A stretch of 64,000 nt of DNA from Comamonadaceae bacterium (GTDB lineage Bacteria > Pseudomonadota > Gammaproteobacteria > Burkholderiales > Burkholderiaceae_C): contig JAIYCB010000014.1 of NCBI GenBank assembly GCA_027488215.1, positions 27,568 to 91,567 on the forward strand. The letters run 5' to 3'. How positions within the stretch are numbered: position 1 is the first letter of the stretch; each line of letters starts with the position of its first letter. The notes under the pieces were generated by a model. It was not told the DNA's origin. It saw nothing but the letters and a program-made list of their open reading frames with translations, and did not search any database. Below are positions 15,816 to 24,032 of this stretch, piece after piece. The position numbers and the translations under genes are program-made.

Positions 15816-16976
15816 ATGAAGTATTGGATCAAAAGTGTTTGGCTTTTCCTCTGTGTGGCATCAGTCGCCCTTTTTTTGGGGGCTACGGCGCATGCGCAAA
15901 ATCGAAAAGGTCAGATGGAATCGGACAAGTTTTGGGAAGATTTTTCAAAGGGCTTGGAATGGTTATCCACTTCAAAAGTTGTTTCTGCATCACCTTCACC
16001 CTCAAAACTGGACGTCAACAGCGACAGTTTGAATTCGAATTGGTCTTCTCTGGTAGATCAGGCTTTTGATCCAGACGTTCATAGAATCGTCATCCTTGCT
16101 AACAAGCGCAACATCATCCACCGCAAATACAACGAAAAATGGGTCAACGAAAAGTCACGCCCTTCCAGCGCCTCCATGGCGAAAAGCTTGACTGCAATGG
16201 CTGTTGGTAAAGCCATTTGCAATGGATCGATCGCGAGTGTGGACCACAAGGCTGGTGAATATTCCAGCAGATTGCGTGGCACGTCATGGGGGAATGCAAA
16301 GATTCGCCATTTGTTGGCCATGAGCAGTGGCTCCAACAAGCCGGTCTTTTCACCCACAGGCTCGCCGACACCGCTGGTTCTGACTGAGACGCTGACCAAA
16401 ATGTATGAAGGAAAAATGACCCATGAATTCATGAGTCTCATGTCAAAAGCAGATGAAAAATATGCCGAGTCCGGACAACACGGCTTGTACAACAACCTGG
16501 ATACGCAGGCATTGGCATTTTTGATTGAGGACGCTACCCATCAAAAATTCATTGAATTTTTTGAGCGAGAAATTTGGCATGCAATCGGTGCCAGTCAATC
16601 TGGGTTGTGGACGCACAACAGCCATGGCCAGGTTGCTGCTTTTTCTGGATTTACCGCCCATCCCTATGACTGGATCCGATTGGGGCACTATGTTTTGGAG
16701 GAGCGTGCCAAAGACACATGCTTCGGCAATTACCTGAAAGAGGCCACGATGCGACAAAGTCAGGTGGTTTTACCCAATGGCTCCGCAGCCTATGGTTTTC
16801 AAACATGGCTGGGGTGTGGCGGAGTCGATACCTTTTGCTTCTTGGGACACGGCGGACAACGCTTGCAAATGAGCCCATCGACAGGTCTTGTGATGTACGT
16901 TCATGCCACCAGCATGTCGTCCAGCCCATCTTTGCTGGCCATGTACCGGAATGTGGCCAGCCGTTACCCGAAATAA
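15816..16976 (+). CDS. Secreted serine hydrolase, class C beta-lactamase/DD-peptidase fold
   Basis: A 386-residue protein with a clear signal peptide ending AHAQ. Active-site motifs: SxxK in SSASMAKSLTAM (Ser-Met-Ala-Lys, near residue 122), YxN-type in GLYNNLDTQ (near 225) and the KTG-equivalent HGG in FLGHGGQRL (near 347). Family members include esterases, DD-peptidases and 6-aminohexanoate oligomer hydrolases; resistance to beta-lactams should not be inferred. Base composition is visibly lower in GC than its neighbours, with many A/T third positions, which suggests recent acquisition. It stands alone, 93 bases after cho. Confidence 0.82.
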   Translation: MKYWIKSVWLFLCVASVALFLGATAHAQNRKGQMESDKFWEDFSKGLEWLSTSKVVSASPSPSKLDVNSDSLNSNWSSLVDQAFDPDVHRIVILANKRNIIHRKYNEKWVNEKSRPSSASMAKSLTAMAVGKAICNGSIASVDHKAGEYSSRLRGTSWGNAKIRHLLAMSSGSNKPVFSPTGSPTPLVLTETLTKMYEGKMTHEFMSLMSKADEKYAESGQHGLYNNLDTQALAFLIEDATHQKFIEFFEREIWHAIGASQSGLWTHNSHGQVAAFSGFTAHPYDWIRLGHYVLEERAKDTCFGNYLKEATMRQSQVVLPNGSAAYGFQTWLGCGGVDTFCFLGHGGQRLQMSPSTGLVMYVHATSMSSSPSLLAMYRNVASRYPK

Positions 16977-16978
16977 AT

Positions 16979-17098
16979 TCAAAGCAACTCGAAGTCAGTT
17001 CCTGTCAACCGCTGGTTCAGCGTATTGAGGATGAACTGCTGAAAATCTTTCAACGCGATCCGCCGGGTTGTGGGTGGGGTAGAGATGGATGGAAGCAT
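16979..17098 (-). CDS. Possible 39-residue small protein
   Basis: An ATG at 17098 opens a 39-codon frame that ends three bases from the serine hydrolase stop. The product has a plausible helix (IALKDFQQFILNTLNQRL) and an acidic, hydrophobic end. It lies 15 bases downstream of the HNH gene on the same strand, so it could be its last cistron. No ribosome site is evident and I know no homologue; a chance frame or the tail of a decayed gene is quite possible. Confidence 0.25.
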   Translation of the reverse strand: MLPSISTPPTTRRIALKDFQQFILNTLNQRLTGTDFELL

Positions 17099-17113
17099 GG
17101 TCTTGGTCAGGGC

Positions 17114-17500
17114 TCAGCGCCTGTTTTTTAGCCGTTGGCTCTTGCGGCTTTTTTCAAAAAATGCGTCGGGTTTGGTTTGTACCCAACGGATGAATCGGGC
17201 CATCTCTTCGGGCTGCTTCAAGGCTTCGACCGTGGCATAGGTGCGGGCCAATTCGGTTTCGGTGAACAGCGCATGGATCTGACGGTGGCAAATGCGGTGC
17301 AACAGCACGGTGTGCGCGCCCCCATGTGACTTGGGCACCAGATGGTGCGCGTCTTGTTGGGCGGGCGGAATGGGGCGCTCGCACAGGGGGCACAGCACGT
17401 CGCCACTGCGCGGTGCGGGCAGGGCTTCCAGCTGGGCTTGAATGAGTTTTTTGCGAATGCGCCCCGTCACGGCTGCAAGACTGTGTTGACCATCGCCCAA
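17114..17500 (-). CDS. HNH endonuclease-domain protein
   Basis: A protein of about 128 residues when started at TTG 17500; no in-frame ATG exists near the N-terminus, and the frame is open back to the stop of the SOUL gene, so the true start is uncertain. It has a CPLCERPI zinc knuckle, then the HNH core: DAHHLVPKSHGG, and HRICHRQIH with two further ligands. Such stand-alone HNH proteins bind a metal and nick DNA, but their roles are unknown. No toxin, phage or restriction partner is adjacent. Confidence 0.7.
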   Translation of the reverse strand: MGDGQHSLAAVTGRIRKKLIQAQLEALPAPRSGDVLCPLCERPIPPAQQDAHHLVPKSHGGAHTVLLHRICHRQIHALFTETELARTYATVEALKQPEEMARFIRWVQTKPDAFFEKSRKSQRLKNRR

Positions 17501-17557
17501 GGCTACAACAGACCGCCAGCGGCACAGGCCGCACCGGGCGATTGATCCCAGCCGCCT

Positions 17558-18148
17558 TCAGGGCATCAGGTCAATCAAGATCTCGTTGCGGCGGTTCCAC
17601 GGCAAGGTGAACGGATCGTCGTAGCGGGCGATTTGGGCCGTGGGGCTGAGCTTGAGGTTTTTGGTTTTGGCCCAAGCCCGCAGGCGTTCGGTTTGCTCTT
17701 GAATGCTGGCCTGCGTGGTGAAGCCACCAAAGCGCACCGATGCCACCTCATGCTCGGGCACGGTGCGCAGCTGAATCTGGGGGTTCAGTGGCTTGGGTAG
17801 GGTCTGCATGCTTTCGGCGGATGGCATCACAAAGTGCATGCGCCAGCCTTCGGACTCGGGGGCAACGGTGACGGGCGCGGTCATCGAGATCTTGCGCTGA
17901 GCGCCCAACTCGTCCTGGACGTTGTCACCAAAAATATATGACGCAATGCGCCGAAAGCCGTTGCGGCTAGCGGCGTCAAAGTCCCCACTGATTTGGGTTT
18001 GCGCCACTGTGAAGGCGGCGTAGCGGCGCACCTCAAAAGGTGGTTCAGAGACCAACACGGTGTAACGTGGTTCTTCAACGGCCATGGCAGCCTCGCAAAA
18101 AAAGAACAAGAGCGGAAAAAGCCAGCGCATTGAGGGGAGGGTGAGCAT
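17558..18148 (-). CDS. SOUL-family heme-binding protein, exported
   Basis: A 196-residue protein from ATG 18148, with a second ATG at 18130 also plausible. Both give a signal peptide (RWLFPLLFFFCEAAMA) and a mature chain starting EEPRYTVLVSEPPFEVRRYA, the conserved SOUL/HBP opening. Typical segments follow: SRNGFRRIASYIFGDN, KISMTAPVT, VRFGGF and, at the end, YDDPFTLPWNRRNEILIDL. SOUL proteins bind heme or related tetrapyrroles; their bacterial function is poorly defined. It has no obvious operon partner; the HNH gene follows in the same frame after a 57-base gap. Confidence 0.85.
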   Translation of the reverse strand: MLTLPSMRWLFPLLFFFCEAAMAVEEPRYTVLVSEPPFEVRRYAAFTVAQTQISGDFDAASRNGFRRIASYIFGDNVQDELGAQRKISMTAPVTVAPESEGWRMHFVMPSAESMQTLPKPLNPQIQLRTVPEHEVASVRFGGFTTQASIQEQTERLRAWAKTKNLKLSPTAQIARYDDPFTLPWNRRNEILIDLMP

Positions 18149-18325
18149 GGGAGTGGGGCTTTCAGGCGATTCATCGTAGCAGCAAGGAGGGCTTGGCACA
18201 GTGGGCCATTGCCGTTAAGTGCGCTAACTCTCTGTGAGTCAGCATCGTGTACAGGGCGGATCAGATCAGTTTGGCCGCGATATCGGAGCACCCTGATCGG
18301 TGTGTGGGCAGTGGGTATGCAACCC

Positions 18326-19237
18326 TCAAGGCGGACTGAGCCACTGCACCGCCATTTCAGTGAGCAGGGCCAGGGTAGCTTGCTGGGTGAGGGTGCTGGG
18401 GCGCTGTGCGCTGATAGCGGTCGTCAGCTGGATGTGCAGGGCAGGTTGCTTGAGGGGCCGCACCGAAAACGCCGAGGGCCGCACGGAGCGCATGACGGCG
18501 TTGCGCGGCAAGATGGCATAGCCTGCGCCGTCGGCCACCAAGTCCAGGATGGCGCTCACGCCGTCGATCTCCAGCGCAATCAGGGGCTTGCAAGCGATGG
18601 CGGCCATTTCTGACTCCACATGCATGCGGATCGCGTTGGGTCGGGTGGGGATCACCAAGGGCAGGGCGGCGACTTCTTGCAGGCTGATGGCGGGTGGTGG
18701 CGGGTCTTCTTGCAGGCCCGGCGGACGCGGCTGCACCAGCAGCAACTCTTCTTGCACCAGGGGGGTGTGCTCGATGCCGGGCACTTGGCTTGGGTTGTAG
18801 AGCACAGCGATGTCCAGACGGCCTTTTTGCAGGTTTTCCTGCATGGCACTCGACAGGCCTTCGCTGATGGACAGTTGAGCCTCGGGCATCTTGAGGCGGA
18901 ATGCGCGGGTCAAAGGCACCGTGAGCACCCGCGCCACGCTGGGCGGCAAGCCCAAAGCCACACGGCCCGTCAGGCCCGTGCGCACCCGCCCCAGCTCTTC
19001 TCGCGCACGTTCGACTTGGTGCAGGATGCCCCGCCCGTGCTCCAGCAGCAGCAGTCCGGCCTGGGTGGGTGTGGCACCGCGCCCGTTGCGCACCAGCAGG
19101 TTTTGCCGCAGCTCCACTTCGAGGAGGCGCACCTGGCGGCTGAGCGCCGGTTGGGCCACGTTCAGGGCCTGGGCGGCCCGGGTGAAACTGCCCAGTTCGG
19201 CCACACGCACAAAGTATTCGAGCTGTTTGAGGTCCAT
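18326..19237 (-). CDS. LysR-family regulator, probable controller of the protocatechuate 4,5-cleavage operon
   Basis: A 303-residue protein. ATG 19237 is chosen because a GAAAGG ribosome site precedes it and the family start (MDLKQLEYFVRVAELGSFTR) follows. The N-terminal winged helix (to about residue 62) contains ALNVAQPALSRQVRLLE, and the rest is the two-lobed inducer-binding domain. It diverges from ligJ, the arrangement seen for PmdR/LigR, which activate the protocatechuate or gallate genes on binding the substrate or a pathway intermediate. A T-N11-A palindrome lies 18 bases upstream of its start. Functional naming rests on position. Confidence 0.82.
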   Translation of the reverse strand: MDLKQLEYFVRVAELGSFTRAAQALNVAQPALSRQVRLLEVELRQNLLVRNGRGATPTQAGLLLLEHGRGILHQVERAREELGRVRTGLTGRVALGLPPSVARVLTVPLTRAFRLKMPEAQLSISEGLSSAMQENLQKGRLDIAVLYNPSQVPGIEHTPLVQEELLLVQPRPPGLQEDPPPPAISLQEVAALPLVIPTRPNAIRMHVESEMAAIACKPLIALEIDGVSAILDLVADGAGYAILPRNAVMRSVRPSAFSVRPLKQPALHIQLTTAISAQRPSTLTQQATLALLTEMAVQWLSPP

Positions 19238-19254
19238 GAACGGCCTTTCTGTTA

Positions 19255-19273
19255 ATGACATTTTGTCATGACA
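19255..19273. promoter_or_regulatory. LysR-type operator upstream of the lig genes
   Basis: ATGACATTTTGTCAT is a perfect inverted repeat (6 + 3 + 6) holding the T-N11-A pattern of LysR sites, and it overlaps a second small palindrome TGTCATGACA. It lies between the LysR start (19237) and the ligJ operon. This is the expected place for autoregulation plus activation of the divergent operon. Confidence 0.6.
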
Positions 19274-19398
19274 AGTGGTTGGTTATGCAAAATTGTTCTA
19301 GCTGGTAGAGCGCCTGAGGGCTTTGCGGGAATGGGGGCAGCTTGCACAATCAGCACCCGAGTTCATGGTGATGGCGAGTCAAACGCAGACAGCTTATG

Positions 19399-19583
19399 GG
19401 TGTCATGGCATGCAAAGCGCATCGATCCAGGAGTGTCATTGAGAGCAAAGCGCGGGAATCCCGGCTGTGTCATTGCGAGTAAAGCGCGGCAAGCCCGGAT
19501 GTGTCATTGCGAGCGAAGCGCGGCAATCCATGGCTGGGTGGTCCACCACCAACAGGATCGCCACGCTTCGCTCGCGATGACAT
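19399..19583. repeat. Cluster of REP-like palindromic repeats in the ligJ leader
   Basis: The 405-base interval 19238-19642 holds no gene. After the LysR site and presumed promoter it contains four head-to-tail copies of a unit like GTCATTGCGAGCGAAGCGCG followed by GCAATCCA. The first (19399-19431) is degenerate, the next two (19433-19500) are intermediate and the fourth (19501-19533) is canonical. An inverted copy at 19553-19583 (GGATCGCCACGCTTCGCTCG onward) could pair with the fourth to make a long hairpin. The same element recurs at 20708-20799 and 24977-25049. Confidence 0.85.
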
Positions 19584-19642
19584 GGCGGTTGTGAAGGCCC
19601 AAGCCTCTGACCAGAAAAATTCAATCTACCCAGGAAGCAGAA

Positions 19643-20689
19643 ATGAGCCAAAGCAAACCCTTGATCATCGACGTGCACGGTCACTACACCACCGCCCCCA
19701 AGGCGCTGGAAGACTGGCGTAACAAGCAAATTGCCGGCATCAAAGACCCCGCGTCCATGCCCAAAGTTTCCGATTTGAAAATCAGCGACGACGAGTTGCG
19801 CGAAACGATTGAAACCAACCAGCTGGCCAAGATGAAAGAGCGCGGCTCGGACATCACCATCTTCAGCCCCCGCGCCAGCTTCATGGCGCACCACATTGGC
19901 GACTTCAATGTCTCGTCCACCTGGGCGGCCATTTGCAACGAGCTGTGCTACCGCGTGAGCCAGTTGTTCCCGGATAACTTCGTGCCTGCGGCCATGCTGC
20001 CCCAGTCGCCCGGCGTGGACCCGGCCACTTGCATCCCCGAGCTGGTCAAGTGCGTGGAGCAATACGGCAACGTCGGCATCAACCTGAACCCCGATCCCTC
20101 GGGCGGCCACTGGACATCGCCGCCTTTGAGCGACAAGGCCTGGTACCCCATTTACGAAAAAATGGTTGATTACGACATCCCCGCGATGATCCACGTCTCG
20201 ACCAGCTGCAACAGCTGCTTTCACACCACCGGCGCGCATTATTTGAACGCCGACACCACCGCCTTCATGCAGTGCCTGACGAGCGATTTGTTCAAAGATT
20301 TCCCGACGTTGAAGTTCCTGATCCCGCACGGCGGCGGTGCGGTGCCCTACCACTGGGGCCGTTTCCGTGGTTTGGCGCAAGAACTCAAAAAGCCCTTGCT
20401 CTCTGAGCACCTGCTCAACAACATCTTCTTTGACACCTGCGTGTACCACCAGCCCGGCATTGACCTGCTCACAAAAGTCATTCCGGTCAAGAACATCTTG
20501 TTCGCCTCCGAGATGATCGGCGCAGTGCGCGGCATCGACCCCGAAACCGGCCACTACTTTGACGACACGAAGCGCTATGTGCAAGCCACGGCCAACCTGA
20601 ACGACCAAGAGCGTTACATGGTGTTTGAGGGCAATGCGCGTCGTGTGTTCAAGCGCTTGGACGACCAGCTCAAGGCCAAAGGCCAGTGA
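19643..20689 (+). CDS. ligJ: 4-oxalomesaconate hydratase
   Basis: A 348-residue amidohydrolase-superfamily protein. It matches LigJ of Sphingobium SYK-6 as I remember it along almost its whole length: HGHYTTAPKALEDWRN at the start, FSPRASFMAHHIGDFN near 80, INLNPDPSGGHWTSPPL near 150, HVSTSCNSCFHTTGAHYLN near 190 and PHGGGAVPYHWGRFRG near 230. LigJ hydrates 4-oxalomesaconate to 4-carboxy-4-hydroxy-2-oxoadipate using a zinc ion. The HxH metal site is present at the N-terminus. ATG 19643 has a good AGGAAG ribosome site. It is the first gene of the protocatechuate 4,5-cleavage cluster, equivalent to pmdE/galB-type functions. Confidence 0.93.
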   Translation: MSQSKPLIIDVHGHYTTAPKALEDWRNKQIAGIKDPASMPKVSDLKISDDELRETIETNQLAKMKERGSDITIFSPRASFMAHHIGDFNVSSTWAAICNELCYRVSQLFPDNFVPAAMLPQSPGVDPATCIPELVKCVEQYGNVGINLNPDPSGGHWTSPPLSDKAWYPIYEKMVDYDIPAMIHVSTSCNSCFHTTGAHYLNADTTAFMQCLTSDLFKDFPTLKFLIPHGGGAVPYHWGRFRGLAQELKKPLLSEHLLNNIFFDTCVYHQPGIDLLTKVIPVKNILFASEMIGAVRGIDPETGHYFDDTKRYVQATANLNDQERYMVFEGNARRVFKRLDDQLKAKGQ

Positions 20690-20707
20690 ACACATCCATG
20701 CATGTGA

Positions 20708-20799
20708 TGGATCGCCACGTCACTTCGTTCCTCGCGATGACGAGGTCTGTTGGCAGCATGCCCTTTTTTTGTCATTGCGAGCGAAGCGCGGCAATCCAG
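20708..20799. repeat. Facing pair of REP-like palindromic repeats
   Basis: The gap between ligJ and ligK holds one inverted copy (20708-20742, GGATCGCCACGTCACTTCGT onward) and one direct copy (20771-20799, GTCATTGCGAGCGAAGCGCG onward). They are separated by 28 bases that include a seven-T run. Together they can fold as a stem-loop within the operon message and may tune decay or partial termination. Confidence 0.8.
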
Positions 20800-20836
20800 T
20801 GTTGATTAGCTCTATTGAAACCTGAAGGAAGAGACC

Positions 20837-21520
20837 ATGTACGAACTCGGCGTTGTTTATCGCAACATCAACCGCGCAGACCGCACAGCTGCTGATGGCT
20901 TGGCCGCACTCGGCTCCGCCACCGTGCACGAGGCCATGGGCCGCGTGGGCCTCATGAAGCCCTACATGCGCCCCATCTATCCCGGTGCGCAGGTGTCGGG
21001 CACGGCCGTGACAGTGCTGCTGCACCCCGGTGACAACTGGATGATGCATGTGGTGGCCGAGCAAATTCAGCCCGGCGACATCGTGGTCGCGGCCATCACG
21101 GCCGATTGCACCGATGGCTACTTTGGCGACTTATTGGCCACGTCGTTTCAGGCCCGTGGTGCACGCGCTTTGATCATCGACGCGGGTGTGCGCGATGTGA
21201 AAGAGCTGCAAAAGATGAACTTCCCGGTGTGGAGCAAAGCCATCAGCAGCAAGGGTTGCATCAAGTCCACCATCGGTTCGGTGAACATTCCGGTGGTGTG
21301 CGCGGGGATGATCGTCCACCCCGGCGACGTGATCGTGGCCGACGACGACGGCGTGGTCTGCGTGCCCCAGGCGCTGGCCGCCAAAACCTTGGCTGCTGCG
21401 CAAGCCCGCGAATCCAATGAAGGCGAAAAACGCGCGAAGTTGGCCTCGGGCGTACTAGGTCTGGACATGTACAAGATGCGTGATCCGTTGGCGGCAGCGG
21501 GTTTGAAATACATCGATTGA
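20837..21520 (+). CDS. ligK: 4-carboxy-4-hydroxy-2-oxoadipate aldolase / oxaloacetate decarboxylase
   Basis: A 227-residue class II aldolase of the HMG/CHA aldolase family (RraA-like fold). The metal and substrate segments are present: [12 protein letters not shown] near residue 30, [13 protein letters not shown] near 65, [15 protein letters not shown] near 93 and GVRDVKELQ with an active-site Arg near 120. It splits CHA into pyruvate and oxaloacetate and can decarboxylate oxaloacetate, using Mg or Mn. It is the last step of the PCA 4,5-cleavage route (PmdF/LigK/GalC). It follows ligJ after a repeat-bearing gap, and 71 bases separate it from the acylase-like gene. Confidence 0.93.
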   Translation: MYELGVVYRNINRADRTAADGLAALGSATVHEAMGRVGLMKPYMRPIYPGAQVSGTAVTVLLHPGDNWMMHVVAEQIQPGDIVVAAITADCTDGYFGDLLATSFQARGARALIIDAGVRDVKELQKMNFPVWSKAISSKGCIKSTIGSVNIPVVCAGMIVHPGDVIVADDDGVVCVPQALAAKTLAAAQARESNEGEKRAKLASGVLGLDMYKMRDPLAAAGLKYID

Positions 21521-21591
21521 GGCATCAGCTGGAAGATGGGCGTCCTTCGGTGCGACAACCAACCAAAGCTTCACATCCTGAGGAGAATCCA

Positions 21592-23958
21592 TTGAATAAG
21601 AAGCCCCTGTTTTTGCTGGCTGCCACGGTGGTGGCGATCGTTGGTCTGTCGGCTTGTTCGAGTGTGCCTTTGCGCGGTGCTGGCTTTGTACCCGCTTCAG
21701 ACAATGTACAGATCGTGCGGACAACGCATGGCATCCCGCACGTCACCGCGGCCAACATGGAAATGCTGTCTTATGGCATCGCCTACGCGCATGCACAAGA
21801 CAATGTGTGCCTGAGCGCTGACGTCATGGCGACTGTCCGTGGCCAACGCTCGCAGCATTTTGGTCCCAGCGCTACCGGCGTGCTGGGTGTGCGTACACTG
21901 CCCAACGCGGTCATTGACGCCTTTGTGCAGGCGCACATGGATGACGCCAAACTCAAGGCGGCTTGGGATCAATCCAGCGACAACAACCGTGCAATGGCGC
22001 GCGGTTATGTGGCTGGGTTCAATCGCTTTCTGCAAGATCACGCAGGCCAACTGCCAGCCGAATGCAATGGCAAGCCGTGGGTCACACCGATGACGTTGTC
22101 GGACATTTACCGCGCCACCGAGGCCATTCAAGTGCAAGCGGGTGCGGGCGCCTTGGCCGATGCGATTGCTGCTGCAGCGCCTCCGGCGCGAACTGCGCAA
22201 GCAGCTCCATTGCAGAAAGCCACAGACGACATTTTGGTGGCCCATGCGCAGGGTGCACGCGAGCAGTTGCGTGAGGCGGGCTTGTTGGACTCACCCTTGG
22301 GCTCAAACGCTTGGGCTTTCGGCAAGCAAACCACGGCCAACGGCAGCGGCATGCTGTTGGGCAATCCACACTACCCCTGGGTGGGCCCGAGTCGGTTTTA
22401 TCAGATGCACCTGACGATTCCAGGGCATTTGGATGTCATGGGCGCTGCGCTTGGCTGGACGGCGGCCGTTCAAATTGGCTTCAACAAAGACGTCGCTTGG
22501 TCACACACGGTGTCGACCGGCAAGCGCTTCACGCTGCACGAGCTGAGCTTGGCGCCTGGCAAACCGACCACGTATTTGATCGACGGCAAAGAAGAGTCGA
22601 TGGTGGCCAAGAAAGTGACGGTGGGTGGACGGGAGCAAACGATTTGGAACAGCCGTTTTGGACCGGTGTTGGTGATGCCGCGCGCCGGTTTGAACTGGAC
22701 CGCAGAGCGCGCCTATTCGATCCAAGACGCCAATTCCGGCAGCGTGCGCTCAACGGACATGTACCTCCAGTTTGCGAAATCTCGCAGCGTTGCCGACATG
22801 CGCAGTGCCATGAACTTGATGGGCACACCATTCGTCAACACCATTGCTGCCGACAGGGCAGGCGACGCAATGTTTGCGGATGTCAGTGGCGTGCCCGATC
22901 TGGAGATGGCCGATTTGCAGCGATGCGCGCCCAGCCGCCCGGCTGCAGCGCTGTTGACCGCTGCCAACTTGGTCGTGCTCAATGGTTCGCGCAGTGATTG
23001 CAATTGGAAGCGTGACAGCGCGTCACCTGTGCCGGGTCTGATTGCGCCTTCGCGCATGCCTGTGGTCGTGCGCCAAGATTGGGTCCATAACAGCAATGAC
23101 AGCTTTTTCTATACCCACCCTGAGCACAAGTGGGGTCCGGTTTCCATCATGGTGGGCGACGATGTCGTTCGCCGCTCGCGCACGCGTTCGGAACTGATTG
23201 AAATTCCAGAAATGCTCGGCAAAGGCAAGATCAGCCTCGCTGGCATGCAAGCGCAGTTGTTCGAAAACCGCAATTTGATGGCGCGCATGGTGCTCCCGGA
23301 TTTGCTGGCCGCCTGTGCGCAGGCGCCAAATGCCGATGCTCAAAAGGGTTGCGCTGCGCTCAAGGTATTTCATGACGCGGGTATGCACAACAACGCCGAT
23401 GCCAAAGGGGCGCCCCTGTTTCGAGAGTTTTGGCGTGCTGCCAGCCAGATCCCCAATGTTTACCGCGAGCCCTTTGACAAAGCACGCGTCTTAGCGACTC
23501 CGGCTGGCCTGCGCATGGCTGATGCTGCCATCGCAACCCGTGTCTGGGATGCACTGGGCGCTGCTGTGAAAAAAATGCGCGATGCTGGCTTTGCGTTGGA
23601 CGCGCCTTTGGGGCAGGTGCAGCGCGTTGTTTTCTCCAACGAAAACATTCCATTGCATGGCGGAGATGAAATTGAAGGCGTGCTGAACAATGTGGGTGAT
23701 CGCGCCCGACCCGGTTTGAGCAAAGACGGTATCCGCATTGATTACGGCACCAGCTATGTTCAAACCGTCACGTTTGATGAGCGTGGTCCTGTCGCACAAG
23801 GGTTATTGACCTACGGTCAGAGCTCACAAGCGGGATCGCCCCACCAAACCGATCAGTTGAGGATGTACGCCGAAAAGCGCTGGCCTCAATTGCCTTATCA
23901 CCCGCAAGACATCGAGCGGCAACGCATCGGACAGCCGTTGATTTTGCGTCAACCTTGA
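21592..23958 (+). CDS. Penicillin acylase-family Ntn hydrolase, lipoprotein (acyl-homoserine lactone/penicillin acylase-like)
   Basis: A 788-residue precursor. TTG 21592 is preferred over an ATG at 21517 because AGGAGA sits six bases before it and the product then begins as a lipoprotein signal with lipobox LSAC. The chain has the alpha-spacer-beta plan of the S45 family: HGIPHVTAANMEMLSYGIAYAHAQDN early, then the autoprocessing site GSNAWAFG near residue 237, where Ser becomes the N-terminal nucleophile. SHTVSTGKR and other beta-subunit segments follow. Such enzymes hydrolyse amides of aromatic or fatty acids in the periplasm. Its place between ligK and ligI is unusual; one reading is that it releases an aromatic acid from an amide. 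Confidence 0.85.
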   Translation: MNKKPLFLLAATVVAIVGLSACSSVPLRGAGFVPASDNVQIVRTTHGIPHVTAANMEMLSYGIAYAHAQDNVCLSADVMATVRGQRSQHFGPSATGVLGVRTLPNAVIDAFVQAHMDDAKLKAAWDQSSDNNRAMARGYVAGFNRFLQDHAGQLPAECNGKPWVTPMTLSDIYRATEAIQVQAGAGALADAIAAAAPPARTAQAAPLQKATDDILVAHAQGAREQLREAGLLDSPLGSNAWAFGKQTTANGSGMLLGNPHYPWVGPSRFYQMHLTIPGHLDVMGAALGWTAAVQIGFNKDVAWSHTVSTGKRFTLHELSLAPGKPTTYLIDGKEESMVAKKVTVGGREQTIWNSRFGPVLVMPRAGLNWTAERAYSIQDANSGSVRSTDMYLQFAKSRSVADMRSAMNLMGTPFVNTIAADRAGDAMFADVSGVPDLEMADLQRCAPSRPAAALLTAANLVVLNGSRSDCNWKRDSASPVPGLIAPSRMPVVVRQDWVHNSNDSFFYTHPEHKWGPVSIMVGDDVVRRSRTRSELIEIPEMLGKGKISLAGMQAQLFENRNLMARMVLPDLLAACAQAPNADAQKGCAALKVFHDAGMHNNADAKGAPLFREFWRAASQIPNVYREPFDKARVLATPAGLRMADAAIATRVWDALGAAVKKMRDAGFALDAPLGQVQRVVFSNENIPLHGGDEIEGVLNNVGDRARPGLSKDGIRIDYGTSYVQTVTFDERGPVAQGLLTYGQSSQAGSPHQTDQLRMYAEKRWPQLPYHPQDIERQRIGQPLILRQP

Positions 23959-24032
23959 CCCTGTTGTCGGCTGGTGCAGTGGCTTCGGCCGTTGTTTGAT
24001 GGGGTGAGAACATTTAACGAAGAAGGACAGAA

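Noticed and set aside
15816..16976. Beta-lactamase (antibiotic resistance gene)
   Set aside because: The SxxK/YxN/HxG set is common to esterases and DD-peptidases; nothing in the sequence shows beta-lactam hydrolysis.
19399..19583. Possible CRISPR array
   Set aside because: The four repeats are adjacent with no unique spacers, differ from each other and include inverted copies; no cas genes are present.
19436..20695. 419-codon minus-strand frame
   Set aside because: Antisense to ligJ and the repeat cluster; no recognisable protein features.
21517..21591. ATG 21517 as the start of the acylase
   Set aside because: It overlaps the ligK stop and would put 25 polar residues before the lipoprotein signal; TTG 21592 has a good ribosome site and an immediate signal peptide.
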